Counted from the stretch's first letter, positions 10,304-21,914 are shown. The stretch: DNA of 64,000 nucleotides from Dysidea avara (GCF_963678975.1 NC_089275.1:29511977-29575976), one strand, 5' to 3'. The notes: a model not told the origin generated them from the letters alone. Translations and numbers: made by a program.

Positions 10304-12848
10304 CCATTGTGGGATGTTCATTGGGTGGGGTCTATTCTACGGAACGGAACGGAATGATGGACTAAACTACGGAACGGAATGCTTTCTCAAATTGAAGCTT
10401 GCAGCTTACTATTGCTGTACAAGTTATCGGTGGCACTTCCAGCTGGTAAACAAACGTACCCCAAGAAAGATAAAACGAACTTAAGGATCGATTGTGAGTT
10501 CTTGCTGGTTATCTTCGGATGTATCAAGTAGGAAACTTAATGCATGACTAGTTTTTGCTAATATGTGAGTTGTTTTTGCTTACTTTGACTTTAGAATGTA
10601 CAATCTGGGGCTCAGCCTTTCTAATAGGCATAAATCCGGCAGTATGTAGCTACACTACAAAGGAAACAAGTATGGTGACAAGCTGAATCAACTCTGTCAG
10701 GCTAAACAGAATCTTAAGGAATTTTGTGCAGTGTGTGAGGAGCAAACATTCAGATACCTCAAGGAGGCTATATTGTGTGAACATCAATGATGCAGAATAG
10801 TGGACTACATAATGTCAGATACCTTAGCCTGAGTAGTGAGTTGAATCCAGGATGGGGTCTATTTTACAGAATGGAATGTTTTCTGAATCAAAACTTACAG
10901 CTTGTCTAGCCGCTATCATTGCTGAAGTTGCATTCATCCAGGAAATGGAATAGGATAATAAAATATTAATAGCTGTTTCATGCAGTGCATTGTTCTATTA
11001 CCTGATATATCAAGCAGGTCTCTTCAATTCATTTATTGCATGACCAAGGCAAGTTTTGTTACTACAATACATTAGCTGGTTGGATGTCAGTTGCTTCTGG
11101 TGATCTTGACAAGATAAATAGTTTAGAAGACCACTCAATTTCTTCAGTTTCAGAGCGTAATATCCACAGAGAAATTAACTAGAAAGTTACTGGTGACAGG
11201 AAAAGTCTAGGTGATCATGACTTTATTCAGTCTAATAAACAGAATAATTATATGGTTGATTGAGTGAGGTATCACTTGCAGAATGTTCAGACAACCAGCG
11301 ATGAGATGCATGCATGGATTCATTGAATTTTTGTTACAGTTGGAGTCATTAAATATCCAAAAGCAAACTGACTGTATAATATTAATTCACTTGCTTTATA
11401 TTTTCTCAATTTTGAGCCTGTATACAAATAATTAAATTTTTCTCAGTCCTAGAATAAGATGGGAGAGAAAATTTATCTTTGTTACCTATACTGTACAGCC
11501 TCAAAGGAAATGAAGAATAAAATTAGTAAAACCACAACAAGGTGAATTACAGATTGAAATACTAAATATGAATTAGAGCCTTTAGATAATTATTGTTCCA
11601 AAGCAAAATTGTAGATGGAAAAAACAAGGACTGGTGAGATCTTGGTTATTTAATGACAGCGGTTGGAGATTAAAAGGGTGGTAACTTCTTGTTCTTGAAT
11701 ATGTTGCAAAGTGGAGGTACAAATCAAAATGGGATATCAATTTCATTATGAAAAATTTGTATACTTAAATAATCTAGCATTACTGAATTCATTTGTCCTC
11801 CACTTAAATATGCTACAACAGTGTCGGTACATTGGCAGTCTACCTTGAAATCTCAACTCTAGAGTAGATCCAACACAGAGCAGCCCACACTGTAACAAAT
11901 ACATGTGATCCCACTGTAATTTCATGGACCATGCAGCTGGACTGGGAATCACTTGAAAATAGATGAACAAATTTAACCTGTTTTGTTTGAAGTGAAGCAT
12001 GTGAAATGTTACACTTAAGAAATCCTAGGATTCTTAGGTGGTATGTAATTAATGTGAGTGTTCCATTTCCGGTCTGACTAGATACATTGAAATTACACAC
12101 ACATCTTGGTCCAAATCACATTTGCTTGGTGGCTACGGGCATGGTTTCACATGCATAGCTAGGCTTATAATTGAGATTTGGTTGATCTTGGAGTTTTGGC
12201 ATTTGGCCTGATTCAAGGCTAGCAGTCAGACACATCCTTGAATTTGTGCAACAGAAAAAAATCAGTTCACTATTGAATACAGCATTAGTCCACTGCACCG
12301 TCTGTTAATAACCCCATGCATACAATTCAGTGTGTTCGCAGAATATAGCCCCTTTGCGATCTGCCAAAATATTTGCTCCTCTCACACTGCACAAAATTCT
12401 TCAAGTTTTAATTCAGCTGGCTCTTTCCTGTTACCAGTGTCTTCCTGCTTGCTTTATTTGTACACTGACATATGACTTGAAAAGCCAGCCCAGACTGTTT
12501 TCTAAAGTCAAAATGAGCAAACCAGCTCACATAAAGTGCCCTTCTTGGTATATCCGTAGATGAACCAAGGATGAACATCACTGATACAGCTCATCCCACA
12601 ATTAATACTTCGTTACTAATGACAACCAACACGAACCCACAATCGATCCTTTAATTCTTTTTATCTTATGTTTAATCACCCACTGGAGGTGCCACTGATA
12701 ACTCGTAAGGGCAGTTTCAGCAATGGTAAGTTGCAAGCTTCAATTTGAGAAAGCGTTCCGTTTCGTAGTTTAGTCCATCATTCCGTTCCGTTCCGTTCCG
12801 TTCCATTCCGTAGAATAGTCCCTACCTGTTCATTGTAGTATCCCAATG
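10304..12848. mobile_element. Long-TIR DNA element, 2.5 kb, pentamer-bearing ends
   Basis: Inverted repeats of about 105-130 bp bound this stretch (10304-10420 and 12718-12848). Both contain TCTATTCTACGGAA-type sequence, then a run of CGGAA pentamers (two on the left, four on the right), then GATGGACTAAACTACG and CTCAAATTGAAGCTTGCA. A partial, diverged internal copy of the same end lies at 10850-10920. Short open frames occur (for example 11746-12298 minus) but none resembles a transposase I know. I could not settle the target-site duplication. Confidence 0.65.
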
Positions 12849-13231
12849 CTAGATCCACCATGAAACCGGAGCCACGATTGTTGTCTTCACAGAAATATCG
12901 TTTTCAGTGTCTCGCAAGATGCAAAATTTATTTTTAAAATTTCGTGCTCCACAAAAAGGACCGAATGAAACTTGCTACTTAGCCAGATCATATCCACAGT
13001 TGTTGTAGTTGAAATGTACGTACAGAACTAAGTGATTGATTTGCTGGGTTCCCGGCACAGGGTTGCTTTCTTTGAAAAAACAGACAAAGAAATAAGAAAT
13101 ACAAAGTTTCGAATTCAAACTGCCCTACCACCCAGGGCAACAGAAGCCAACTCTTCCTCATAGTGTTTCGATACTGTTGGGTGCATAGTCTGTCTATGCT
13201 GTTAGTTTGGAAAAGATCAGAGACTTCTCAC

Positions 13232-13297
13232 CATCTGGGTGATGAGCGTCAAATTTTTCTGCAGCATCAAAAGAATTGTGTCGCACTTTCTAGCCAT
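13232..13297 (-). CDS. Possible short first coding exon (very tentative)
   Basis: On the minus strand an ATG at 13297 opens a 22-codon frame that begins MARKCDTILLMLQKN and reaches GATG|GTGAGA, a plausible donor, at 13232. The region is less AT-rich than average. A MULE-like insertion sits just upstream at 13437-13983. No downstream exon was found, so this could be chance. Confidence 0.2.
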
Positions 13298-13436
13298 TTC
13301 CAGCACCCCTGCAGCCACAACAATCATCAATTATTAACTAAAACTATGGCAAAAGATGTCACTGAACGTTTGGCAGCAGCAGCGGTTGTCCATTATTATT
13401 TCATCCACAGCTTCCGAGCCTCGCTCTAAGCTATGC

Positions 13437-13983
13437 TAGTCTCGCGTGGCCAGACCCTTTCCGCGCAGCCGCTTATCGATTGGAAATTATAAGCGCCGCG
13501 CTACAAGGGTCTGGAATAGTTCACATACTTAAAAATATCTACAATCCCCAGTGGTTGGGGAGTGTAAATTGGCTCACGCGATCCCTTAATCGCCAAAGTA
13601 GTCTGATTACTGAAGTAAGAGCTGAAGAAGGCCTCTGGGGATGACGAGTATCGATCCGTGTGGGTTTTGCCTTCTACCTGCTAGCTACTGAATCTTCAAC
13701 AAGTACGGCTGAATAAAGGCAAACAAGCTCAGTTCATCTGAGGCCAGGAAAGTAGGCGAAAGGCTTTAAGCGGATTTGCCGATCAGAACAGACTAAAGAT
13801 TCAAGGGAACACACGTTGCATTCTGTACCTTTGTATCTTAGGTGTTACCCAGTCAATTAATTGTCACCAATAACGTGTCGAAAAATTTCATGTTCACGAA
13901 CTATTCCAGACCCTTGTAGCGCGGCGCTTATAATTTCCAATCGATAAGCGGCTGCGCGGAAAGGGTCTGGCCACGCGAGACTA
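13437..13983. mobile_element. MULE-like element, about 85-bp TIRs and 9-bp TSD
   Basis: The 547-bp element has inverted repeats starting TAGTCTCGCGTGGCCAGACC. They continue through CTTATCGATTGGAAATTATA and GCGCTACAAGGGTCTGGAAT, essentially identical over about 85 bp. The flanks AAGCTATGC at 13428-13436 and 13984-13992 are an exact 9-bp duplication. Long TIRs plus a 9-bp duplication are typical of Mutator-like elements. The 380-bp interior is non-coding, so it depends on a transposase elsewhere. The near-identity of the TIRs suggests a recent insertion. Confidence 0.85.
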
Positions 13984-14202
13984 AAGCTATGCATCAAGGG
14001 AGGCAGCAAAATCGTCCAAATTTGACTTCACCTCTCACACTCCACAACAACTTCAAATCTTCATTAAATCACCCTACATCACCATTATGCTGCAAAACAA
14101 ACCGAAAAATAGCACAAAATCTTTCATTTTTGATTCGAGCTGGGTGGAGCTCCTGTTGAGCTGCTGGTACACTGCATCATATGAAATCACAGAAAAACCA
14201 AC

Positions 14203-15444
14203 TGCTTTATTATTATTATTATTATTGTTAATTAGCAAAGCCCACTAGGGGCAACACGTTAATGAGCATTACAATCACATATTATATTATATTACTTACA
14301 GCGTTCTTAAATGTTTCAAGATCTATTGTGTCGATGTTAGGAATTTGAAGGGAGTTCCATTGAATAATTGTTCGAGGGAGGAAGGAGTATTTGTACACAT
14401 CAACTCTTGTTTGCAATTGAGTTAGCTTGAGAGGATGTTGAGCACGGGTGGAGGACACTGGAGTTGGTGATGGTAAGCAATGATCAGGTATTGCTAGTAA
14501 GTTCCTGACAATCTTGAATAGGAAGGTGAGTCTAGCAATTGTTCTTCTGTTTTGAAGTGTAGGCCATTCAAGACTGGTTAACATGTCTGTGATGCTATCA
14601 TGGTTTTGGTTAGATCTGTGCCAGGGTTTGTTCAAAACGAAACAAGCAGCGCGGTGTTGAATCATTTCTAGTGATGATAGGGGTCCCAGATGGTTGAGCA
14701 GTATTCTAATGATGGTAAGAGCAATTGTTTGTAGACGTGTTCTTTAATTTCTGATGGTGCATTGTGAAGATTTCTTTTTAAGAATCCAAGGAGTCGATTT
14801 GCCTTGTTACAGATGTAATTGATGTGAGGATCCCATGATAATTTGTGGTGGAGACGGATTCCAAGGTAATTGTGTTCTAATACTGTAGCCAGTGGAATGT
14901 CGGACATTTTGTATGTGAAAGTACTCTTGTTATGGTGTGTTGTTATCTGTAAAATTTTACATTTGGAGATGTTGAATTCCATCATCCAGTCAGTTGCCCA
15001 TCTTGTCAGTGAGTTTAAATCATCTTGAAGTATTTTATGGTCTTGTGGTGTTTTAATGGTTTTGTAAATAAGGATATCATCTGCTAAAAGACGGATCTCA
15101 CTTTGGATGTTGGCAATGATGTCATTGATATAAATCAAGAATAGAACTGGTCCAAGAACAGACCCTTGGGGAACACCAGATGTTACATCACAAGTGGATG
15201 ATTTAGAACCTTCTACTATAACTTGCTGTGTGCGACCATGAAGAAAGGATTCAAGCCAGTGTAATATATTCCCTCTTATTCCATAGTGCCTTAGTTTGTA
15301 GAGGAGTCTTGAGTGAGATACTTTATCAAAAGCTTTAGAAAAATCTAGTATTGCAGCATCAACTTGTAAATTTGTGTCTATTTGTTTGGCAATGTCGTTG
15401 ATGGTGATAGCTATACTACTACCAAATGTTTTGATCCATCATTT
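14203..15444 (-). pseudogene. LINE reverse transcriptase, 3' part (5'-truncated, one frameshift)
   Basis: From 15440 down, the minus strand encodes RT fingers and palm: AAILDFSKAFDKVSHSRLL, then SGVPQGSVLGPVLFLIYIND, then LLADDILIY (the catalytic ADD box with L in place of F/Y). The thumb and C-terminal region follow to a stop near 14282. One single-base frameshift near 14666 separates WDPYHH from the following IQHRAACFVLN segment. The 3' end carries an (AAT)n tail (14207-14226), as in CR1/L2/RTE-type LINEs. The endonuclease and N-terminal RT are absent, so this is a typical 5'-truncated insertion. The clade is a best guess (jockey/CR1 group). Confidence 0.9.
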
Positions 15445-15786
15445 ATCATCATTCTAAACAAAATTAAGTGACCAGTGTGGCATCAGAAGTACACTGTTAA
15501 AATTCAGGTGTAACCAAAGCACCTTTAGGGGTGTCCAGTTGCATGTTTAAAAACAACTCCCTTCAGGTGTTAGAAAAGGTGCTGTAGTGACACTTGGAGG
15601 GTGTGAAAGAAGAGTGCTACGGTGCTGCAAGAAATATAACACCAGAATGGAAAGGTGCCACAAAAGGTGTAAATTCAGGGTGTATGATGGGGTACACTGC
15701 CTTCATTTTAATTTCCGACACTTTCGTGGGGGGTGGAGCTCCTCTTATCCCTACATTTTCATTAATGGTTTATTCTTGAAACACAT

Positions 15787-16075
15787 TGGTGTAAAGACCA
15801 CGATACTGAGCCCAAATCTATTTCCAGAGAAACTATACACAGTCTATATGATTAAGAATCTCTTTAATCAACAGCAGTAAAAAATACAGCAGCAACAGCA
15901 AAATAACAACAGCACACCAGGAGTACAATAACACCAGGCAAATGTACATGCTACACTATCTATTTATACACAATTCTGAAGAAAGTTCTAGAACTTGCCA
16001 GATTCAACCTTTACATCTGCACTTTCAATGTTGACTGTTTCACAACAAATAAGTTTATTTTTTATCTTTATTCCA
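15787..16075 (-). repeat. 3' LTR of the BEL/Pao element
   Basis: 289 bp, identical in length to the 21954-22242 copy, with the same boundaries (TGGTGTAAAG at the left, TTTATTCCA at the right on the plus strand). Flanked on the left by the duplication CACAT. Confidence 0.95.
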
Positions 16076-16199
16076 TTTCCCCCTCCTCATGTTCTACATG
16101 ATGATATAGGAGTTAGTGTAATATCAGTAGTAAATCGTTCTCTTTAAGTAATCTTTTGGTGAAGGTATATTATCTCTCAATTGTCTGTACAAAATATTC

Positions 16200-16470
16200 T
16201 TATTTAGCTGATTCCAGTTCTAGTGGACAAAGCTTAACTATTGGTCTAACAAAGGTCTTATCTGCTACTTGAACTTTAACTCAGCGAACATTCCCATCTT
16301 GGCCCGAATATACTTCGAGAACTCTTGCCAAAGGCCAGTGAGCTCGTGGACTATTAGTTGTCATCATTAAAACTACAGCACCCACTTTCAAATTGTTCCA
16401 CAACTCAAACCATTTCTTCCGCTGACTCAGACCTGGTATCCATTCATGAAACCATCGTTGCCAAAATGTC
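16200..16470 (-). pseudogene. BEL/Pao integrase C-terminal domain, out of frame
   Basis: A frameshift near 16460 moves the reading frame. The continuing translation has a WFELWNNLKVGAVVLMM block and a SPRAHWPLARVLEVYSG block, typical of the C-terminal domain that follows BEL/Pao integrases (DUF5641-like). It carries one in-frame TGA before ending at TAA, 16200-16202. Confidence 0.8.
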
Positions 16471-17419
16471 TACTAAGTTCTTGTATTCTTCTCCATCGTC
16501 TCAGTGGATGGTAAGCTACCCCTTTTGTACTTTCAGGAGCGAAAGTTCCCCCTATTTGACCATGTAACAAATGATTCGGTGTAAGGGGTACGTCGTCATG
16601 TGGATTAGCAGATTGATAAGTCAAAGGTCTGCAATTAATCAAGGACTCCGCTTCAGTAAAAGCCACCATCAATTCCTCATCAGTAATGTCTGAGTTACTT
16701 AGAATAGCCGTGATTGCCCTCTTTGCTGCTTTAATCATCGTTTCGAAGACTCCTCCAAAGTGTGGGGCTTGGGGAGGATTAAAAGACCATTTTATCTTTC
16801 TTTTAATCATTGCAGAAGTGAACTTCGAATCGTTTACTATTTGACATGTCATCTTCTTGAGTTCTTTATCTGCTGCCACAAAGTTAGTGCCGTTATCTGA
16901 TATTATCTCCTCTGGTAGTCCTCTCCTATTAATCATTCGGCTGAAAGCAGTTAGAAAAGAATCAACATCCAAGTCATAAGCAATTTCCAAGTGAACAGCT
17001 CTGCATGTGAGACACGTGAAAAGACATAAGTAGCGTTTCTGTCTTCGCTTTCCTCGACCCTGTACCGTGATAAATGGCTCAGCAAAATCTACTCCCTCTC
17101 TTGCAAAAGCCCTCAAGGATGTTGTCAGCCTATTCAATGGTAAAGGTGCCATTATTTGCTCTGTCCTCTCTGCTTTCTTCCTCTTACACATGGCACACTC
17201 TCTCTCCCACTCAATGATTGCTTCCCTGGCAGCCACAATCCAATATTTGGATGATAAAGTGGACAATATCTGGTTAGTACCCACACTATGGTTTCCCAGC
17301 TCATGGTGATGCCTCACAATAAGTTTGGTTATCCAACTTTTCCTGGGCAGGATAATAGGATACCTTACATCATATGGAAGGAATTCACCATACTTGAGTC
17401 GGCCCTCTGATCTCATCAC
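16427..17419 (-). CDS. BEL/Pao integrase (core open frame)
   Basis: A 330-residue open stretch. An N-terminal zinc-binding HHCC module is visible (RHHHELGNHSVGTN ... CAMCKRKK). The catalytic core follows with GVDFAEPF (first Asp), ISDNGTNF (second Asp) and the Glu in PHFGGVFETMIKAAKRAI. It would join the DNA copy into the host chromosome. It is one base out of frame with the RNase H segment upstream (shift near 17445) and with its own C-terminal extension (near 16460), so no single product can be made as the sequence stands. Confidence 0.92.
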   Translation of the reverse strand: MMRSEGRLKYGEFLPYDVRYPIILPRKSWITKLIVRHHHELGNHSVGTNQILSTLSSKYWIVAAREAIIEWERECAMCKRKKAERTEQIMAPLPLNRLTTSLRAFAREGVDFAEPFITVQGRGKRRQKRYLCLFTCLTCRAVHLEIAYDLDVDSFLTAFSRMINRRGLPEEIISDNGTNFVAADKELKKMTCQIVNDSKFTSAMIKRKIKWSFNPPQAPHFGGVFETMIKAAKRAITAILSNSDITDEELMVAFTEAESLINCRPLTYQSANPHDDVPLTPNHLLHGQIGGTFAPESTKGVAYHPLRRWRRIQELSRHFGNDGFMNGYQV

Positions 17420-17423
17420 CCCA

Positions 17424-19127
17424 TCATGGACATAAACTGAGTAATTTACTATTTTTAGGTAATTTCTTTCTTTCGACTATGGCTGTATACTCTTCTTTAA
17501 AACATTCTTTCTGTGTTGTCTTCAAAATTAGTTTTTCTGCATCCCATATTTCCTCCAAATTTATCCCTTTGTCTAACAATCTTTCATGCTGGTGAGAACG
17601 ACAATTTTTTGTAAATCTCATAACCCAGGCTTGTAATCTAGTTAATTTATTCCAGCTGGAGAAACGTTCTGGTTGTAATCGCCAAATTATCTTTGTTGTG
17701 GTAGTCATAAAGGCTGATTTTTCTTCTGATGGTTCTTTCACTGTATATTTTTGTTTAACTTCCTCTACAGCTGATGCATGTCTCTTGTAAACAACATTCC
17801 TTGGCCATTGGGATTCATCTTCTTTTAAATATTCTGGACCTTCCCACCACATCCTCAACTCTACTAACTCCATAAGTTTAACTCCACGTGTCAAATAATC
17901 TGCTGGGTTTAACTTTGTTGGAACATATCGCCACTGATCAGGAGAAGAGGATGAGTGTATTTCTCCCACTCTGTTTGCAACAAATGACTTAAATGTTCTA
18001 CTGTATCCCCTAATCCACCATAGAACATTTGCACTATCAGTCCAGAAAGTATAGGATTGTTTCTCCATATCTAAAGCATCTGAAATTGATGTCGCTAACC
18101 TGCTCCCTAACACAGCTCCCATGAGCTCTAAACGTGGTACACTCACTGACTGAAGTGGAGCCACCTTGGTCTTGGATGAAACTAAATGTACCGATAAACT
18201 TCCATCCTGATATTTGACTCTTACATAAACTACTGCACCATAAGCCTCCAGTGAAGCATCCACAAACACATGCACTGCAATTGAGCTCACCTCCTTCCTC
18301 AACTGTAAACACCTTGGAATTCTAACACTTGGTAAACTTGATAATTCTCTGAACCATGTTGTCACTTGTGTAGATGTATCCAGTGGTAACTCTTCATCCC
18401 AATCTACACCTTGTACCCACACTTCTTGCATTAACATTTTTGCTCGTATTATAGAAGGGGACAAAAAACCCAATGGGTCGAACAAGGTTGCAATTTTCTT
18501 CAAAAAATTTCTCTTTGTTAACTCAAACCTTTGTTCCATCATTTTTGAATTAAACATAAACACATCCTGCGTAGCTAGCCACATTACTCTAAGTGTCTTG
18601 ACTGAAGGTAAGGGGTCACTGTTTAGGTCAATCTCATAAATTCTATCCTATACTGGAATCTAACTAAGAACCACCTCAGAATTTGATAGCCATTTATGGG
18701 CATGCATTCCTGCCCCCACCCAAAGGTCAGATAGCTCTTGATAAAGTTGGACTCCCTGATCTTCACTCACAACTGAAGTCATACTATCATCCATATAGGT
18801 TGACTTTAATATAATTTCAGAAGCCATAGGGTATCTTTCTTGATAAATTTTAGCATGATGTTGTGTCACCAATTGTGCCAAAAACGGAGAACAATTTAAA
18901 CCAAATACTAACCGATCAAACTCATACTCCTTTATGTCTTCCTCCAAACTTAAATCTCTCCACAGGAACCTGTGACTAGGCCAATCCTGTGGATAAAGCT
19001 TGATCTGTAAATACATTTCAGCTATATCACATATCAAAGCTACTGGGAGCTTTCTAAAACGTAGCAGAACTTGATATAATTCCTGCTGTAACTTTGGCCC
19101 TTGGTGTATAGCATCATTCAAAGACAC
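17424..19127 (-). pseudogene. BEL/Pao reverse transcriptase and RNase H, two in-frame TAG stops
   Basis: The RT palm is recognised by DIAEMYLQIKL and KSTYMDDSM, the latter being the catalytic YMDD box. The frame is interrupted by TAG at 18660-18662 and again at 18648-18650. It then continues in the same frame through FDPLGFLSPSIIRAKMLMQ into RNase H, with VFVDASLEAYGAVV, RLELMGAVLGSRLA, FWTDSANVLWW and LNPADYLTRG supplying the acidic active-site residues. It would copy the RNA and degrade the template strand. The two TAGs lie only four codons apart, immediately after the RT palm. Confidence 0.9.
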
Positions 19128-20602
19128 TCCATCACATTGAGCAGAAGCATCAAATACAATGCGGGTTTAGTTGTCAACCTTGACTTCTTAACTATCGCAA
19201 AGTGTAGTAAGTACCACTGTCTGTGGGACTTCTCCGAAGGATTAACTTGCCTGATGTAACCCTTCTCCAAATGTTGTTTAATGGTCTCTTGATAGGACCT
19301 GGCCACCTCAGGATTCTTTGCCAGTCGTTTCTCAAAGTTCTTCAAACGATTCACCGCCACAGAATAGTTGTCAGGTAGATACACTGAATCTCCCTTCCAT
19401 GGTATGGAGATTCTATAATGACTATCAACAAATTGAATTGATTTTTTTGTCTTTTCTAACACCAGTTTATCTTGAGGAGATAAGAAACTCACTTCTCCAC
19501 TACAACTGTCGACTTCCCAAAATTTCTGTAATACAGCTTCAATCTTGCTGACATCAGTGTCCCCTGTGGTAAAGTAAGTTCTAGCAAAATTAGTCATACA
19601 AGCCTGTCCCTCATCATAGACAGGTCCAATGCAAGTCCACCCAAGTGGTGTAAGTCTAGCCACAGGCTGACCTGGTTCACCACGTACATCCCTGAAAGAA
19701 AAATGTAAATCAGAACAATCCAGCCCTATTAACACATCAACTATCGGTCGAGGTCCTAATTTTTGAAACTCTATATTTCTTAAATGTGGCCATCTTCCTG
19801 CACACTCGACCCAATCAATAACTTTCATGTTCCCGGTAACTCTACCTGTTGTAAGTGCAGTCACTTTCAAAGTAGTATTTCCATCTAAACTTTCTATCAA
19901 AAGCTCAACTGGTGAAATCTCAAAAGTTTCAACCTGGCTATTCAATACATTTACATTTATTCTCTGAAGCTTACCCTTCAATCCCAACTCTGATGCTACA
20001 TCCATAATCAGGTAAGTCTTAGTACTAACATCATCCAAGAGAGCATTAACCATCAACTTTCTATGCCCATTTCTCACAAATACAGGTATTGTTCTTAAGG
20101 TAATGTTACTCGAGATTCCAGAAACCATGGTGGTATTTTGAGTTGATGTCACTTGGTCCCCCTCCCTGGGGGAATCCACTCTTGTCACTGGGACCCTCTC
20201 TTCTTGGGTACACTTTGATGCCTCAGTAGTAAGTGGCTGATCAACCTTAACTGTTGATCTTTTGTTTGTTGCTATTCTCTGTGATTCCTCAACGTTATCA
20301 GGTAAGGTAACTGGATTTCTATGTAACAGTCGGTGGTGAAGCTCTTTGCAACCATTCAAGCCACAAACTCTGGTACGTGTACAGTATTGGCCCAGGTGAC
20401 CCTCGCCCAGACAACGGAAACATAGTCTTAATCTTTTTGCACATTCCCACCTTTTCTGGATATAGCTGTTTGAACTCATCACATGTCCACGTTCCATGTT
20501 GTTTATTACAAACTCTACATGACCTCTGACCTTGGGATTCACCAGACTCCAGCTTGGCATTTGACCTCCCAAAAAAGGTCTGATGAGGTTCTCTAAAACC
20601 AT
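19118..20602 (-). CDS. BEL/Pao second zinc knuckle, aspartic protease and RT N-terminus
   Basis: A 494-residue frame, one base shifted from gag. It opens with the second zinc knuckle (CFRCLGEGHLGQYCTRTRVC). Next comes the retropepsin-like region (DUF1758/peptidase A17 type), with active-site loop NALLDDVSTKTYLIMDVASE; most relatives have G or A where this has V. The C-terminal part is the start of the RT (GLDCSDLHF linker, WKGDSVYLPDNYSVA, GYIRQVNPSEKS). A further single-base shift near 19160 separates it from the YMDD-bearing segment. Confidence 0.88.
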   Translation of the reverse strand: MVLENLIRPFLGGQMPSWSLVNPKVRGHVEFVINNMERGHVMSSNSYIQKRWECAKRLRLCFRCLGEGHLGQYCTRTRVCGLNGCKELHHRLLHRNPVTLPDNVEESQRIATNKRSTVKVDQPLTTEASKCTQEERVPVTRVDSPREGDQVTSTQNTTMVSGISSNITLRTIPVFVRNGHRKLMVNALLDDVSTKTYLIMDVASELGLKGKLQRINVNVLNSQVETFEISPVELLIESLDGNTTLKVTALTTGRVTGNMKVIDWVECAGRWPHLRNIEFQKLGPRPIVDVLIGLDCSDLHFSFRDVRGEPGQPVARLTPLGWTCIGPVYDEGQACMTNFARTYFTTGDTDVSKIEAVLQKFWEVDSCSGEVSFLSPQDKLVLEKTKKSIQFVDSHYRISIPWKGDSVYLPDNYSVAVNRLKNFEKRLAKNPEVARSYQETIKQHLEKGYIRQVNPSEKSHRQWYLLHFAIVKKSRLTTKPALYLMLLLNVMECL

Positions 20603-21914
20603 GAGATCTAGTCTCTGGCTTTCCGTGCCTTCCAGTAGACAAACCTTGGACTGTTTCTATAGCCCTCATCTGGAATTCTGCCTCCTGAACTATCCATTCA
20701 CGCAACACCTCAACATTTTCAATCCTGTAGTTTTCAAACACCCAACGATGGTAAGCAGCCAGCATTTGAGTTGGTAATTTCTTTTGTAATTTGATATACA
20801 ACATACCATCCCTTAACTCTTCAGGATAATGTGTTTCCTTCAAATTTACAATAGCAACATTCAATAGGTCTGCAAACTTTTCAATATCTTTGTAATTTCC
20901 AGGTTGAACCGGCTTAAAACTGTCAATTTCCTCCAAGTATATGGCTATTTGTCTTCTCTGACCCCCAAACTTTTGCTCTAATCGTTCTTTTGCTGCTTGG
21001 TATGCTCCAGCACTGTGTCCCAAACTTTCAATTGTCTTTAAAGCTTCTCCAGCCAAACACTGTCGTAATTGAAGGAGTTTGTATTCTGGGGTGGCTGGTG
21101 CCTGATCCACACAGGCCAAAAAGGCAGCTTTCCAATTTGAGTATGTTCTTTTATCACCGGAGAAAACAGGAATACTAACCCTCTTGAACTGTTTCCACAG
21201 GTCTTGTCCAATCAGTGCAGAATCAGCCATATTCTGGCTTGTCCCTTCATCCAATGGATAATATGCCCTTCTTTCTGGTACTGTAATCTGATGATCCACT
21301 GCCGAGTGAAGTGACACAGTGGGAATCTTACTTTTTACTATGCTGCCTTCTCTTACAACTCCCGGGTGGTGTTTTATATTATCTTTTACATGTTCAGACT
21401 GCTGGTGTGCTATTAAATCCTCTGACTTTGATACTTCCCTTGAGGCTGTAGTCTTATAATCAGCTATTGTCTCTGACTGTTTGAAACTATCTTCTTCTAA
21501 TCTCCTGACTAACTTGTTGAGGTTAACTACTTTATTCAGTTCATCCAAGGTGTGTTGCACACGATCTTGTGCATTACTATACTCTAACTCAACCTTTTCT
21601 ATTTCTTGGCTGAGCTTATCACCATTTTTACGATCTCTGTTTTCTCTAAAAGCATCTGCTAACCTAGTCATTGTGTCCATAACATTTGCCAAAGCCTCAT
21701 CTAAATCTTCACAAGCATTCTTAATAACTTCTACAGTCACATCTTTTTCTTGTATCAAAAGTAGTGTTCTACGCCTTGCCTTAGTAAATAGTTTCTTTAC
21801 TTTAGCTTTTTCTTGTCTTAACTCTAATATGCTATCTTCAAGCTGTTCATTACCTTGCTGCTGTTCTAAACCTTTCTCCATCTCTAGTATCTCACTATTA
21901 GTCTCCATAGTCAT
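20319..21914 (-). CDS. BEL/Pao gag-like protein
   Basis: Starts at ATG 21914, directly after the primer binding site. Residues 1-150 are highly charged and probably coiled-coil. From about residue 235 a DUF1759-type gag region is recognised (VSIPVFSGDKRTYSNWKAAF, LKTIESLGHSAGAYQAAKERL, LEQKFGGQRRQIA). The first zinc knuckle CRVCNKQHGTWTC follows near residue 465. The true gag reading ends at a one-base shift near 20455, where the frame of the next segment carries the second zinc knuckle. It would coat the RNA in virus-like particles. Confidence 0.9.
   Translation of the reverse strand: MTMETNSEILEMEKGLEQQQGNEQLEDSILELRQEKAKVKKLFTKARRRTLLLIQEKDVTVEVIKNACEDLDEALANVMDTMTRLADAFRENRDRKNGDKLSQEIEKVELEYSNAQDRVQHTLDELNKVVNLNKLVRRLEEDSFKQSETIADYKTTASREVSKSEDLIAHQQSEHVKDNIKHHPGVVREGSIVKSKIPTVSLHSAVDHQITVPERRAYYPLDEGTSQNMADSALIGQDLWKQFKRVSIPVFSGDKRTYSNWKAAFLACVDQAPATPEYKLLQLRQCLAGEALKTIESLGHSAGAYQAAKERLEQKFGGQRRQIAIYLEEIDSFKPVQPGNYKDIEKFADLLNVAIVNLKETHYPEELRDGMLYIKLQKKLPTQMLAAYHRWVFENYRIENVEVLREWIVQEAEFQMRAIETVQGLSTGRHGKPETRSHGFREPHQTFFGRSNAKLESGESQGQRSCRVCNKQHGTWTCDEFKQLYPEKVGMCKKIKTMFPLSGRGSPGPILYTYQSLWLEWLQRASPPTVT

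Noticed and set aside
17067-17309. Plus-strand frame with hydrophobic stretches
   Set aside because: Antisense to the BEL/Pao integrase.
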